A DNA stretch of 64,000 nt from Streptomyces sp. CC228A (lineage in GTDB: Bacteria > Actinomycetota > Actinomycetes > Streptomycetales > Streptomycetaceae): NCBI RefSeq assembly GCF_021390935.1, contig NZ_JAJPUI010000001.1, forward strand, positions 930,001 to 994,000. The letters run 5' to 3'. Positions 16,645-25,965 of this stretch are shown piece after piece. The translations under genes were made by a program, and so were the position numbers. The notes beneath the pieces were generated by a model. That model ran no database searches and was not told the origin of the DNA. It saw nothing but the letters and a program-made list of their open reading frames with translations. Position 1 is the first letter of the stretch, and every line of letters starts with the position of its first letter.

Positions 16645-18807
16645 ATGGCCGACCAGCCGCCGCGCCGCACCGTCCTCGGCGCGCCCGCCGAGCGCCTGGA
16701 AGGCCGGGCCAAGGTCACCGGCGCCGCCCGCTACGCCGCCGAGCACACCCCGCCTGGCTGCGCCTACGCCTGGCCCGTGGCCGCCGGGGTCACCTGCGGC
16801 AGGCTCACCTCCGTCGACACCGCCGACGCGCTGGCCCTGCCGGGGGTCCTCACCGTCCTCACCCCGTTCGACGCGCCCCGCTTCGCCGTCCCGCCCGACG
16901 ACCCCGCCCTCGACGTCCTCCAGTACGACACCGTCCCGCACCGCGGCTGGTACGTCGCCCTCGCGGTCGCCGACACCCTGGAGGACGCGCGCGCCGCCGC
17001 TGCCGCCGTCCGCGTCACCTGCGCCGACCACGGCGACGAACCGGAGCCGCACGACGTCGTCCTCGCCGAGGACCACCCCGAGACGTACACACCGGACGAG
17101 GTCAACGGCGGCCACCCCGCCCACCGCCGGCGCGGCGACGCGGCCGCCGCCTTCGCCGCCGCGCCGGTGCGCGTCGACACCCGCCACCGGCTGCCGCCCC
17201 TGCACAACCACCCCATGGAGCCGCACGCGGCCACCGCCCACTTCGCCGGCGGCCGACTCACCGTCTACGACTCCTGCCAGGGCACCGGCACCGTGCGGGC
17301 GGTGCTCGCCGCGCTGTTCGGGCTGCCCGAGGACCGGGTCACCGTCGTCGCCGAGCACGTCGGCGGCGGCTTCGGCAGCAAGGGAACCACCCGCCCCCAC
17401 GCCGTCCTCGCCGCCATGGCCGCCATCCGCACCGGCCGCCCCGTCAAACTCGCCCTGCCCCGGCGGCACCTGCCGACCGTGACCGGCCACCGCGCGCCCA
17501 CCCTGCACCGGCTGCGCCTCGGCGCGGAACGCGACGGCACCCTCGTCTCACTCAGCCACGAGGTCCTCACCCACACCTCCCGCATCAGCGAGTTCGTCGA
17601 ACAGGCCGCCGTCCCCTCCCGCGTCATGTACGGCTCGCCGCACAGCCTCACCACCCACCGCGTCGTCCCCCTCGACGTGCCCACCCCCTCCTGGATGCGC
17701 GCCCCCGGCGAGACCCCCGGCATGTACGCCCTGGAATCCGCCGTGGACGAGCTCGCGGACGCCCTCGGCATGGACCCCGTCGAGCTGCGCGTGCGCAACG
17801 AGCCCGCCGTCGAGCCGGACAGCGGCCGCCCCTTCAGCAGCCGCCACCTCGTCGACTGCCTGCGCGAGGGCGCCCGCCGCTTCGGCTGGCACCACCGCGA
17901 CCCGCGCCCCGCCGCCCGCCGCGAGGGCGACCTGCTCATCGGCACCGGCGTCGCCGCCGCCACCTACCCCGCGTACGTCTCCCCGTCGGCCGCGTCCGTC
18001 ACCGCCCACCCCGACGGCACCCGCACCGTCCGGACCAACGCCACCGACATCGGCACCGGCGCCCGCACCGTCCTCGCGCAGATCGCCGCCGAGGTGCTGG
18101 GCGTGCCGCTGGACGCCGTGCGCATCGAGATCGGCAGCACCCGGCTGCCCCGCGCCCCGCTCGCCGGCGGCTCCTCCGGCACCGCCTCCTGGGGCTGGGC
18201 CGTCCACAAGGCCGCCACCGGACTCGCCGCGCTCCTCGCCGCCCACGACGGCCCGCTCCCCGACGAGGGCCTCACCGCCACCGCCGACACCGGCGCCGAG
18301 GCCCGCCGCACGCCCCCGTACGCACGGCACGCCTTCGGCGCCCAGTTCGCCGAGGTGCAGGTCGACACCGTCACCGGCGAGGTCCGCGCCCGCCGCATGC
18401 TCGGCGTGTTCGCCGCCGGGCGGATCCTGAACCCGCGCACCGCGCGCTCCCAGTTGACCGGCGGCATGGTCATGGGCCTCGGGATGGCCCTGACGGAGCA
18501 CAGCACCATGGACGCCGCCCACGGCGACTTCGCCGAGAGCGACCTGGCCTCCTACCACGTGCCCACCCACGCGGACGTGCCCGCCGACCTCCAGGCCCAC
18601 TGGATCGACGAGGACGACGGACTCCTCAACCCCATGGGCAGCAAGGGCATCGGCGAGCTCGGCATCGTCGGCGCGGCCGCCGCGCTCGGCAACGCCGTCC
18701 GGCACGCCACCGGCATCCGCTTCCACGAACTGCCCCTCACGCCCGACCGGGTGCTGCCCGCCCTGGAGGCCGCGGCCCGCGCCCCCGGCGCAGGGCTCGG
18801 CGGCTGA
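16645..18807 (+). CDS. Second molybdo-hydroxylase, molybdopterin subunit (PaoC type)
   Basis: This 720-residue catalytic subunit of an aldehyde-oxidoreductase-like enzyme has the hammerhead near residues 20-120, HVGGGFGSKG, WMRAPGETPGMYALE, and the C-terminal GSKGIGELGIVG, whose Glu is the family base. The ATG at 16,645 follows GAGAGGACC. PaoABC oxidises aromatic aldehydes in the periplasm of Escherichia coli. Here no Tat signal is visible on any subunit, so a cytoplasmic enzyme is likely. The substrate cannot be read from sequence; aldehyde or N-heterocycle oxidation are both possible. Confidence 0.88.
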   Translation: MADQPPRRTVLGAPAERLEGRAKVTGAARYAAEHTPPGCAYAWPVAAGVTCGRLTSVDTADALALPGVLTVLTPFDAPRFAVPPDDPALDVLQYDTVPHRGWYVALAVADTLEDARAAAAAVRVTCADHGDEPEPHDVVLAEDHPETYTPDEVNGGHPAHRRRGDAAAAFAAAPVRVDTRHRLPPLHNHPMEPHAATAHFAGGRLTVYDSCQGTGTVRAVLAALFGLPEDRVTVVAEHVGGGFGSKGTTRPHAVLAAMAAIRTGRPVKLALPRRHLPTVTGHRAPTLHRLRLGAERDGTLVSLSHEVLTHTSRISEFVEQAAVPSRVMYGSPHSLTTHRVVPLDVPTPSWMRAPGETPGMYALESAVDELADALGMDPVELRVRNEPAVEPDSGRPFSSRHLVDCLREGARRFGWHHRDPRPAARREGDLLIGTGVAAATYPAYVSPSAASVTAHPDGTRTVRTNATDIGTGARTVLAQIAAEVLGVPLDAVRIEIGSTRLPRAPLAGGSSGTASWGWAVHKAATGLAALLAAHDGPLPDEGLTATADTGAEARRTPPYARHAFGAQFAEVQVDTVTGEVRARRMLGVFAAGRILNPRTARSQLTGGMVMGLGMALTEHSTMDAAHGDFAESDLASYHVPTHADVPADLQAHWIDEDDGLLNPMGSKGIGELGIVGAAAALGNAVRHATGIRFHELPLTPDRVLPALEAAARAPGAGLGG

Positions 18808-18820
18808 GCCCGCGCAGCGG

Positions 18821-18920
18821 GGCGGGCCCGCCCGCACGGCCGGGACCGGGGTCCGGCGCCGCGGGCGGCTCCAGGCGGGCCCCGCCCGCACGGACGGGAG
18901 CGGGGTCCGGCGCCGCGGGC
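18821..18920. repeat. 46-bp imperfect direct repeat before glutaminase
   Basis: A GC-rich unit beginning GGCGGGCCC at 18,821 recurs at 18,874 with a few changes. Both copies end GGTCCGGCGCCGCGGGC (18,850-18,866 and 18,904-18,920). A 7-base spacer separates them. The repeat fills most of the short gap before the glutaminase promoter. No function is evident. Confidence 0.75.
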
Positions 18921-19005
18921 CGACCGGCGGGGCGTCCCCGCGGCCCACGTGCACAATAGGGGCGAGATCGAACAGAACTACGCACACGCCGGAGTGAGCA
19001 CGCCC

Positions 19006-19926
19006 GTGGCCCCGACCGCCTTCCTGCCCGTCCTCGAACAGATCGCGGCCGACATCGCCGCCACCCCGGGCCGGGGCCGCCCCGCCGACTACATCCCGGC
19101 ACTCGCCGCCGTCGACCCCCGCCGTTTCGGCATGGCCGTCGCCGAACTCGACGGCACCGTCTACGGCGTCGGCGACTGGCGGACCCCGTTCTCCACGCAG
19201 TCCATCACCAAGGCGTTCACCCTCGCCCTCGCCCTCTCCCTGGAGGGCGAGGCACTGTGGGAGCACGTCGGGCGCGAACCCTCCGGCAACCCCTTCAACT
19301 CCCTCGTGCAGCTGGAGTACGAGAACGGCATCCCCCGCAACCCCTTCATCAACGCCGGCGCCCTCGTCGTCACCGACCGCCTCCAGAGCCTCACCGGCGA
19401 CGCCGCCGGCACCCTGCGCGCCTTCCTGCGCGCCGAAAGCGGCAACCCGGACCTGGACTTCGACCGGCAGGTCGCCTCCTCCGAAGCCGCCCACGGCGAC
19501 CGCAACGCGGCCCTGGCCTACTTCATGGCCTCCTACCGCAACATCGCCAACCCGGTGCCGGACCTGCTGGACCAGTACTTCCGGCAGTGCTCGCTGGAGG
19601 CGTCCTGCGCCGACCTCGCCCTGGCCGCGTCCTTCCTGGCCCGGCACGGCATCCGCGCCGACGGCTCCTCGCTGCTCACCCGCAGCCAGGCCAAGCAGGT
19701 CAACGCCGTGATGCTGACCTGCGGCACCTACGACGCCGCGGGCGACTTCGCCTACCGCGTCGGGCTGCCCGGCAAGAGCGGCGTCGGCGGCGGCATCATC
19801 GCCGTCGTCCCCGGCCGCTGCACCCTGTGCGTGTGGAGCCCGGGCCTCGACGAGCGCGGCAACTCCGTCGCGGGCGTCGCCGCCCTCGACCGCTTCACCA
19901 CCCTGACGGGGCTGTCGGTGTTCTGA
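19006..19926 (+). CDS. glsA: Serine-dependent glutaminase
   Basis: This 306-residue enzyme hydrolyses glutamine to glutamate and ammonia in the cytoplasm. Family marks are GRPADYIPALA, the S-x-x-K active site in STQSITKAF, NPFNS, NPFINAGA, and the C-terminal GLPGKSGVGGGI. GTG at 19,006 is preferred because GGAGTGAG lies just upstream; GTG codons at 18,994 and 18,949 are in frame but lack a ribosome site. CACAAT at 18,952-18,957 could be a -10 element. No STAS or ankyrin extension is present, so it is the short form. Confidence 0.92.
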   Translation: MAPTAFLPVLEQIAADIAATPGRGRPADYIPALAAVDPRRFGMAVAELDGTVYGVGDWRTPFSTQSITKAFTLALALSLEGEALWEHVGREPSGNPFNSLVQLEYENGIPRNPFINAGALVVTDRLQSLTGDAAGTLRAFLRAESGNPDLDFDRQVASSEAAHGDRNAALAYFMASYRNIANPVPDLLDQYFRQCSLEASCADLALAASFLARHGIRADGSSLLTRSQAKQVNAVMLTCGTYDAAGDFAYRVGLPGKSGVGGGIIAVVPGRCTLCVWSPGLDERGNSVAGVAALDRFTTLTGLSVF

Positions 19927-19944
19927 CCCCGGGACCCGCCGCCC

Positions 19945-20095
19945 CGGTGGGTCCCGCTGCCGCGGTGGGTCCCGCTGCCGCGGTGGGTCCCACTGCCGTG
20001 GCGGGTTTCGCTGCCGCGGTGGGTTTCGCTGCCGCGGTGGGTCCTGCTGCCGTGGCGGGTTTAGCTGTCGCGGTGGGTCCTGCTGCCGCCGGGCG
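19945..20095. repeat. 18-bp tandem repeat array downstream of glsA
   Basis: About eight imperfect copies of CGGTGGGTCCCGCTGCCG run from shortly after the glutaminase stop to about 20,095. Variants read GTGGCGGGTTTCGCTGCC and similar. The unit length of 18 keeps a frame open (V-G-P-A-A-A pattern), but there is no start or ribosome site, so I regard it as non-coding. The rest of the gap to 20,386 shows no gene. Confidence 0.8.
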
Positions 20096-20386
20096 CCTGC
20101 CGCTGCGGCCCTCTGCCGGCGCCCGGATGTCCTGCCGCCGTCAGGCCCGTTGCTCCTCCGGCTCCCTGCCGCCGGACGCCCTGCCCCGTCGCGCCGACCG
20201 CCCGTCCCACCGCCGCCGCGCCCGCCGTCCCGACCGCACCCGGCGCACCATCCACACCGCCCCCACCGCACCACCCCCGACGGCTCCCGCCGCCACACCC
20301 GCCGCGTGGGCCGCGCGTGTCCCCGTGCGGACGGCGCGCCGAGCGGCGACGCTGGACACCTGCGGCGAGCGCGAACAGGAGGCCCC

Positions 20387-21898
20387 ATGAGCACACCGGA
20401 GAACCCGACCGGCCCCCTGTGCCTGGTGACAGGTGCCAGCGGCTACATCGGCGGGCGGCTGGTGCCGGAGCTGCTGGAGGCCGGCTACCGCGTCCGCTGC
20501 CTGGCCCGCTCCCCGGAGAAGCTCCGCGACCACCCGTGGGCGGGCCGCGTCGAGGTGGTGCGCGGCGACGTCACCGACGAGCGGTCCCTCGGCGAGGCGC
20601 TGCGCGGCGCCGACATCGCGTACTACCTCGTCCACGCCCTCGGCACCGGCCGCCGCTTCGAGGACACCGACCGCCGGGCCGCCCGCCTCTTCGGGCAGGC
20701 CGCCCGCGAGGGCGGCGTCCGCCGCATCGTCTACCTCGGCGGCCTCACCCCCGCGGGCGTCCCCGAGGAGCGGCTCTCCCCGCACCTGCGGTCCCGGGCC
20801 GAGGTGGGCAGGATCCTCCTCGGCTCCGGCGTCCCCACCGCCGTGCTGCGCGCCGCCGTGATCCTCGGCTCCGGCTCGGCGTCGTTCGAGATGCTGCGGT
20901 ACCTGACGGAGCGGCTGCCCGTCATGGTCGCGCCCCGCTGGGTCCGCACCCGCATCCAGCCGGTCGCCGTCCGGGACGTCCTGCGGTACCTCGTCGGCAG
21001 CGCCGAACTCCCGCCGGACGTCAACCGCACCTTCGACATCGGCGGCCCCGACGTCCTCACCTACCGCGGCCTGATGCAGCGGTACGCCGCCGTCGCCGGG
21101 CTGCCGCGGCGGCTGATCGTGCCCGTGCCCGTCCTGACCCTGCGGCTGTCCAGCCTGTGGATCGGCCTCGTCACCCCCGTGCCGGCCGGGATCGCCCGGC
21201 CCCTCGCCGACTCGCTGCGCCACGAGGTCGTCTGCCGGGAACACGACCTCGCCCGGTACGTCCCCGACCCGCCCGGCCACCCCCTCGGCTGCGACCAGGC
21301 CCTGGAACTCGCCCTGCGGCAGGTCCGCGAGGCGCGCGTCGCCACCCGCTGGTCGAACGCCGCCGTCCCCGGAGCCCCCAGCGACCCGCTGCCCACGGAC
21401 CCCGACTGGGCCGGCGGCACCCTCTACACCGACGAGCGGGAGCGGACCGTCGACGCCACCCCGCAGCAGCTGTGGCGGGTCATCGAGGGCATCGGCGGCG
21501 ACAACGGCTGGTACTCCTTCCCGCTCGCCTGGGCGGTGCGCGGCTGGCTGGACCGCCTCTTCGGCGGCGTGGGGCTGCGGCGCGGCCGCCGCGACGCCCA
21601 CCGGCTGCGCGTCGGCGACTCCCTGGACTTCTGGCGCGTCGAGGAGATCGACCCCGGCCGGCTGCTGCGGCTGCGCGCCGAGATGCGCCTGCCCGGCCTG
21701 GCGTGGCTGGAGATGTACGCCGAGCAGGACGGCCGGGGGCGCACCCGCTACCGCCAGCGCGCCCTGTTCCACCCGCACGGGCTGCTCGGGCACGCGTACT
21801 GGTGGGGCGTCTCCCCCTTCCACGCGACCGTGTTCGGCGGCATGGCCCGCAACATCACCCGCGCCGCCACCGGGCACGCCCCCGGGGCCGCCCCCTGA
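20387..21898 (+). CDS. NAD(P)-binding SDR fused to DUF2867
   Basis: This 503-residue protein has two parts. Residues about 10-300 form an atypical short-chain dehydrogenase / NmrA-like Rossmann fold (LVTGASGYIGGRLVPELL, with AYYLVHALG and GGLTP in place of a clear YxxxK). Residues about 345-495 match DUF2867 (TPQQLWRVIEGIGGDNGW, and RLRAEMRLPGLAWLEM). Such fusions are widespread in actinobacteria and usually have no tested function. AGGAGG precedes the ATG at 20,387. It is convergent with the siderophore permease gene and has no obvious partner. Confidence 0.82.
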   Translation: MSTPENPTGPLCLVTGASGYIGGRLVPELLEAGYRVRCLARSPEKLRDHPWAGRVEVVRGDVTDERSLGEALRGADIAYYLVHALGTGRRFEDTDRRAARLFGQAAREGGVRRIVYLGGLTPAGVPEERLSPHLRSRAEVGRILLGSGVPTAVLRAAVILGSGSASFEMLRYLTERLPVMVAPRWVRTRIQPVAVRDVLRYLVGSAELPPDVNRTFDIGGPDVLTYRGLMQRYAAVAGLPRRLIVPVPVLTLRLSSLWIGLVTPVPAGIARPLADSLRHEVVCREHDLARYVPDPPGHPLGCDQALELALRQVREARVATRWSNAAVPGAPSDPLPTDPDWAGGTLYTDERERTVDATPQQLWRVIEGIGGDNGWYSFPLAWAVRGWLDRLFGGVGLRRGRRDAHRLRVGDSLDFWRVEEIDPGRLLRLRAEMRLPGLAWLEMYAEQDGRGRTRYRQRALFHPHGLLGHAYWWGVSPFHATVFGGMARNITRAATGHAPGAAP

Positions 21899-21933
21899 CG
21901 GGCACGGCCTTCGGCGCGCCCCGGCGCGCGGAC

Positions 21934-21956
21934 CCGCCCGGCGGTCGGCCGGGCGG
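21934..21956. terminator. Hairpin between convergent SDR and siderophore permease genes
   Basis: CCGCCCGGC (21934-21942) pairs with GCCGGGCGG (21948-21956) around a five-base loop. It sits midway between two convergent stops and can serve both strands. Confidence 0.65.
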
Positions 21957-21995
21957 ACCCGCCCAGTGCAGGCAGCCCGCGGGCCGCCCGGCACC

Positions 21996-24095
21996 TCAGC
22001 GGGCGCGGTTGCCCCGGCGCAGCTGCCACACGAAGTACGGCGTGCCGATCAGCGCCGCCAGCAGCCCCGACGGGATCTCCGCCGGGGCGATCGCGGTCCG
22101 GCCCACCGTGTCCGCTGCGATCATCAGCGCCGCCCCCAGCAGCCCCGCCGCCGGCAGCAGACGGTGCGCCCGCGACCCCACCAGCATGCGCGCCGCGTGC
22201 GGCGCCACCAGGCCGACGAACGCCACCGTGCCCACCACCGCCACCGCGGCCGCCGCCATCGCCACCGCCAGCAGCAGCACCGCCAGCCGGGCCCGCTCCA
22301 AGGGGAGGCCCAGCGTCCGGGGCGTGTCCTCGCCGAGCGCCAGCAGGTCGAGGCGGCGGAACGCCACCAGCAGCAGCGGCACCCCGACCGCCGCCGCCAC
22401 CGCCAGCACCGCCAGATCCGTGGTGTCCCGCGCGTACGTCGACCCCGACAGCCACGTCAGCGCCTGCGCCACCTGGAAACGGGCCCCCGTCACCAGGTAG
22501 TTCGTCGCCGCCGTCGTCAGCGCGAACGTGCCGATGCCGACCAGGACGAGGCGCTCCGGCGCCACCGACCCGCGGCGCAGCGACAGCCCGTACGTCAGCG
22601 CGAACGCCGCCGTGCCGCCCAGCAGCGCCGCGAACGGCAGCGCCGCGTACGGCACCGACGGAAGCGCCACCAGCACCAGCGCCGCACCGAAGCCGGCACC
22701 GCCGCTCACCCCCATCACCGTCAGGTCCGCCAGCGGGTTGCGCGACACCGTCTGCACGATGCCGCCCGCCACCGCGAGCAGCGCCCCGGCGAGCGCCGCC
22801 ACCAGCAGCCGCGGCAGCCGGTACTCCAGCACCACCCCGCGCAGCAGCTCGTCACCGCCGCCCACCAGGAACCGCGGCAGCTGCCCGGGCGGCACCCCGA
22901 TGTCGCCGAGCGCCAGACCCGCCGCCAGCAGGGCGCACACCAGCGCCGCGCCGCCCGCCAGCAGCGGCGGGTACGGCAGCCGCCGCCCCCGCCGCCCCGG
23001 CATGACCGTGCCCGGGGCGGCCGGCTCCGAGGGCAGCCGCCGCGCCAGCCACAGGAACAGCGGCGCCCCGAAGAGCGCCGTCACCACGCCCGCGGGCACT
23101 TCGTTGCCGGTCGGCGACGTCACCCGGGCCAGCAGGTCCGCGGCCAGCAGCAGCGCCGCGCCCCACAGGGCCGCGCCCGGCAGCAGCGCGGCATGCCGCC
23201 GCACCCCCGCCAGCCGCACGAGGTGGGGCGCCGCCAGCCCGACGAAGCCGATCGGGCCGGTCACCGACACCGCGCACGCCGTCAGCAGCACCGACAGCAC
23301 CACGGCCGTCAGCCGCACCCGGCCCACGTCGACCCCGAGGGCACGGGCCGTGTCGTCGCCGGTGGCGAGGATGTCCAGGGTGCGGGCCATCAGCAGCCCG
23401 CCCAGCAGCCCCGCCGCCAGCAGCGGCAGGACGGCCAGCGAGCGGGCGCTGTCGGCCACCGCGAGCGAGCCGTGCCCCCAGAAGAAGACCGCGCCGGTCT
23501 CCTCCTGGAAGAGCACCACCAGCACCGCCGTCACGCTCGTCAGCGCCAGCATCACCGACATCCCGGCCAGCACCAGGTGCGCGGGGCGGCCCCGTGCGCC
23601 GCCCGCCACCGTATACACGAGCGCCGCCGCGAGCAGCCCCCCGGCGAACGCCACCGCGCCGCGCGGCACGTCGCCCAGCGAGAAGCCGGTGACCGCGGTG
23701 ACCGTCACCGCCAGGTACCCGCCCGCGGTCACACCGAGGGTGTCCGGCGACGCCATCGCGTTGCGCACCGACGACTGGAGCAGGCATCCGGCGACGGCCA
23801 GCGCCGCGCCCGCCACCAGCCCGGCCAGGGTGCGCGGCAGCCGACCGCCCAGCAGCACCGAGCGGGCGTCGGCGTCGTCCCCGCCCGCCAGCAGCCCGAG
23901 CAGGTCGGTGAGGCCGACGTCGCTGCGGCCGTGCCCGAGGTGGGCGCTCGCCACGAGCAGCAGGACGAGCACCCCGCCGAGCAGGACCAGGGCCGGGCCG
24001 CCCGGGAGGCGCCGCGGCCCCCCGGTGCGGCCCTTCACTCCGCCGCGGGCGGCGGATGTCCCGCCGTCCGCGGGACGGGTCGCGACGCCCGTCAT
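21996..24095 (-). CDS. Fused FecCD-type siderophore ABC permease
   Basis: This 699-residue membrane protein contains two FecCD permease domains in tandem (about residues 30-345 and 365-695). In most importers they are separate proteins, so the gene covers both halves of the pore. Each half has about ten helices and the conserved coupling region (ATGDDTARALGVDVGR in the first, ALGEDTPRTLGLPLER in the second), followed by GPIGFVGLAAPH or GTVAFVGLVAPH. The start overlaps the binding-protein stop (ATGA at 24,092-24,095). It is the last gene of the siderophore locus and should import the ferric siderophore made by that locus. Confidence 0.92.
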   Translation of the reverse strand: MTGVATRPADGGTSAARGGVKGRTGGPRRLPGGPALVLLGGVLVLLLVASAHLGHGRSDVGLTDLLGLLAGGDDADARSVLLGGRLPRTLAGLVAGAALAVAGCLLQSSVRNAMASPDTLGVTAGGYLAVTVTAVTGFSLGDVPRGAVAFAGGLLAAALVYTVAGGARGRPAHLVLAGMSVMLALTSVTAVLVVLFQEETGAVFFWGHGSLAVADSARSLAVLPLLAAGLLGGLLMARTLDILATGDDTARALGVDVGRVRLTAVVLSVLLTACAVSVTGPIGFVGLAAPHLVRLAGVRRHAALLPGAALWGAALLLAADLLARVTSPTGNEVPAGVVTALFGAPLFLWLARRLPSEPAAPGTVMPGRRGRRLPYPPLLAGGAALVCALLAAGLALGDIGVPPGQLPRFLVGGGDELLRGVVLEYRLPRLLVAALAGALLAVAGGIVQTVSRNPLADLTVMGVSGGAGFGAALVLVALPSVPYAALPFAALLGGTAAFALTYGLSLRRGSVAPERLVLVGIGTFALTTAATNYLVTGARFQVAQALTWLSGSTYARDTTDLAVLAVAAAVGVPLLLVAFRRLDLLALGEDTPRTLGLPLERARLAVLLLAVAMAAAAVAVVGTVAFVGLVAPHAARMLVGSRAHRLLPAAGLLGAALMIAADTVGRTAIAPAEIPSGLLAALIGTPYFVWQLRRGNRAR

Positions 24096-25102
24096 GACGT
24101 GAGCGCGTCCGCGATCTCGTCGGCGACCAGCGCGGTGGAGAACGGCCCGCCGAAGAACCACGTCCCCGGGTCGAGGGCGTGCACCCGCCCGCCCTTCGCG
24201 AAGTCCAGGTTCCGCCACAGCGCGTTCTTCGGCAGGGCCGTCGCGAACACGTCGTCGTCCTTCGCCGCCACGTACAGCAGGCTCGACTTCTCGACCGGCT
24301 TCAGGCCCTCGATGTCGACCTTGCTCATGCCGTACGCGTCGGCCTTCCCGGCCCAGGCGTTGCGCAGCCCCAGCTGCGGCAGCAGCCCGCCCGGGATGGT
24401 GGAGTCGGTGAGCACCTCCACGACCGCGGCGCCGTCCGTGGTGTAGCCGCGGGCGACGGTCACCTCGGCGCCGTCGCGCTGCGCGTCGGCGAGCCGCTTC
24501 CGGGCCGCCGCGATCTTGCCGTCGAGCTCCTTGAGGGCGGCGCCGGCGGCCTCCTGCCGGCCGACGGCGGTGCCGATCTTCTCCAGCGTCGACCGCATCT
24601 CCTGGTACTCGCCCTCGGCCGAGTACGGATCGAACATCAGGGTCGGCGCGATGTCGTCGAGCTGGTCGTAGTTGGCCTCGGAGCGCACCTTGGAGGTGAT
24701 GATCAGGTCGGGCTTCAGCGCCTTCACGGTCTCCAGGCTGGGCGCCTGCCGGGTGCCGACGTCCTTGACGGACGGCGCGAGGCGCGGGCCGCCGGTGACC
24801 CACTGGTCGTAGCCCTTGATGTCGGCGACCCCGGCCGGGGACACCCCGAGGGCGAGCAGGTCCTCGGCGTAGGTCCACTCCAGGGCGACGACCCGGGTGG
24901 CGGGCTCCTCCAGGGTGGTGGTGCCCTTCAGGTGGGTGACGGTGAGCGGGCCGGAGGCCGCCTCCTTCCCGCCGGGGGCCTTCCGGGGGGCGCCGCCCCC
25001 CGCCTCCTCGGCGGCGGACCCGCAGCCGGCGGCGGTGACGGCGAGCGCCGCGGCGGCGAACAGGGCGGTGAGGGCACGGGCGGCCCTGGGTGGGGTACGC
25101 AT
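24092..25102 (-). CDS. Ferric-siderophore-binding lipoprotein
   Basis: This 336-residue extracellular receptor (FepB/FecB class III solute-binding fold) captures the ferric siderophore and hands it to the fused permease. A lipoprotein signal ends at AVTAAGC, so Cys26 or so should be lipidated. The mature part has TRVVALEWTYAEDLLALGV, and KPDLIITSKV, both typical of the cluster A-8 family. It is separated from the ATPase gene by 50 bases and overlaps the permease start. The closest functional class is iron(III)-hydroxamate or citrate-type receptors, in keeping with the biosynthetic genes upstream. Confidence 0.9.
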   Translation of the reverse strand: MRTPPRAARALTALFAAAALAVTAAGCGSAAEEAGGGAPRKAPGGKEAASGPLTVTHLKGTTTLEEPATRVVALEWTYAEDLLALGVSPAGVADIKGYDQWVTGGPRLAPSVKDVGTRQAPSLETVKALKPDLIITSKVRSEANYDQLDDIAPTLMFDPYSAEGEYQEMRSTLEKIGTAVGRQEAAGAALKELDGKIAAARKRLADAQRDGAEVTVARGYTTDGAAVVEVLTDSTIPGGLLPQLGLRNAWAGKADAYGMSKVDIEGLKPVEKSSLLYVAAKDDDVFATALPKNALWRNLDFAKGGRVHALDPGTWFFGGPFSTALVADEIADALTS

Positions 25103-25152
25103 GGGCTGGGGCTCCTTCGTCCGGTGGTGCGTCGTACGGGGGCGGGTGGTGC

Positions 25153-25965
25153 TCACGGGGCCGCGGCGGCCGCCGACGGCTCTCGCCAGGTCGGCAGGCA
25201 GGTCGGCACCCCGGTGCGGGGGTCCCGGGTGACGGTGGTGTCGATCCGGAAGGCCGTGCGGACGGTGTCCTCCGTCAGCGCCTCCCCGGGCGGGCCGGTC
25301 GCCACGATCCGGCCGTCCGCCAGCACGACCATCGCGTCGGAGAACGCGGCGGCCTGGTTCAGGTCGTGCAGCACCACCGCCACGGTGATGCCGTGCTCGT
25401 CGGCCAGCCGCCGCACCAGCCGCAGCACCTCGATCTGGTAGCGGATGTCGAGGTACGTGGTGGGCTCGTCGAGCAGCAGCAGCCCGGTGCGCTGGGCCAG
25501 GGCCATCGCGATCCACGCCCGCTGCCGCTCGCCCCCGGACAGCCGGTCCAGGGTCCGCTCGGCCAGCGGCCGCAGGTTGGTGGCGTCCAGCGCCCACGCG
25601 ACGGCCTCCCGGTCGCCGTCGCCGCTCCCGCGGGCCAGCAGCCCCTGGTGCGGGTGGCGCCCGTAGGCGACGAGCTCCTCCACGGTCACCCCGGCGGGCA
25701 CGATCGGGGCCTGCGTCAGGAAGCTCAGCTTCCTGGCCAGTTCCCGCGGCCGGTACGAGCCGAGGGCCCGGCCGTCCAGCACGATCTGCCCGGCGTCGGG
25801 GGTGTGCAGCCGCGCCAGCGCCCGCAGCAGCGTCGACTTGCCGGAGCCGTTGGGGCCGACGAGCGCCGTCACCTCCCCGGGCGCGAGCGCCACGCTGATG
25901 CCGCGGGCGACGGGCGCACCGCCGTGCCCGAGGGTGAGGTCCGAGGCACTGATCCCGACGCTCAT
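25153..25965 (-). CDS. Siderophore ABC transporter ATPase (FecE/FepC type)
   Basis: This 270-residue cytoplasmic ATPase powers uptake of the ferric siderophore. Walker A is GPNGSGKST, the signature is LSGGERQRAWIAMALAQ, Walker B is LLLLDEPTTYLD, and the H-loop is VVLHDLN. The DEPTTYLDI form is typical of iron-siderophore importers. The ATG overlaps the stop of the upstream IucA/IucC gene (ATGA at 25,962-25,965), which ties import and biosynthesis into one transcript. Confidence 0.93.
   Translation of the reverse strand: MSVGISASDLTLGHGGAPVARGISVALAPGEVTALVGPNGSGKSTLLRALARLHTPDAGQIVLDGRALGSYRPRELARKLSFLTQAPIVPAGVTVEELVAYGRHPHQGLLARGSGDGDREAVAWALDATNLRPLAERTLDRLSGGERQRAWIAMALAQRTGLLLLDEPTTYLDIRYQIEVLRLVRRLADEHGITVAVVLHDLNQAAAFSDAMVVLADGRIVATGPPGEALTEDTVRTAFRIDTTVTRDPRTGVPTCLPTWREPSAAAAAP

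Noticed and set aside
14674..18807. Apparent FAD-molybdopterin fusion protein in one long frame
   Set aside because: The frame joins the two only because a base is missing in a GGGGG run near 16,425. The corrected FAD subunit ends at 16,634 and the next gene has its own ribosome site and ATG.
19945..20095. Possible CRISPR array or coding repeat after glutaminase
   Set aside because: Units are 18-bp head-to-tail copies with no unique spacers, and there are no cas genes or start signals.
17548..20394. 948-codon minus-strand open frame across the PaoC-type gene and glutaminase
   Set aside because: It crosses two well-conserved sense genes and a tandem repeat and has no recognisable domain.
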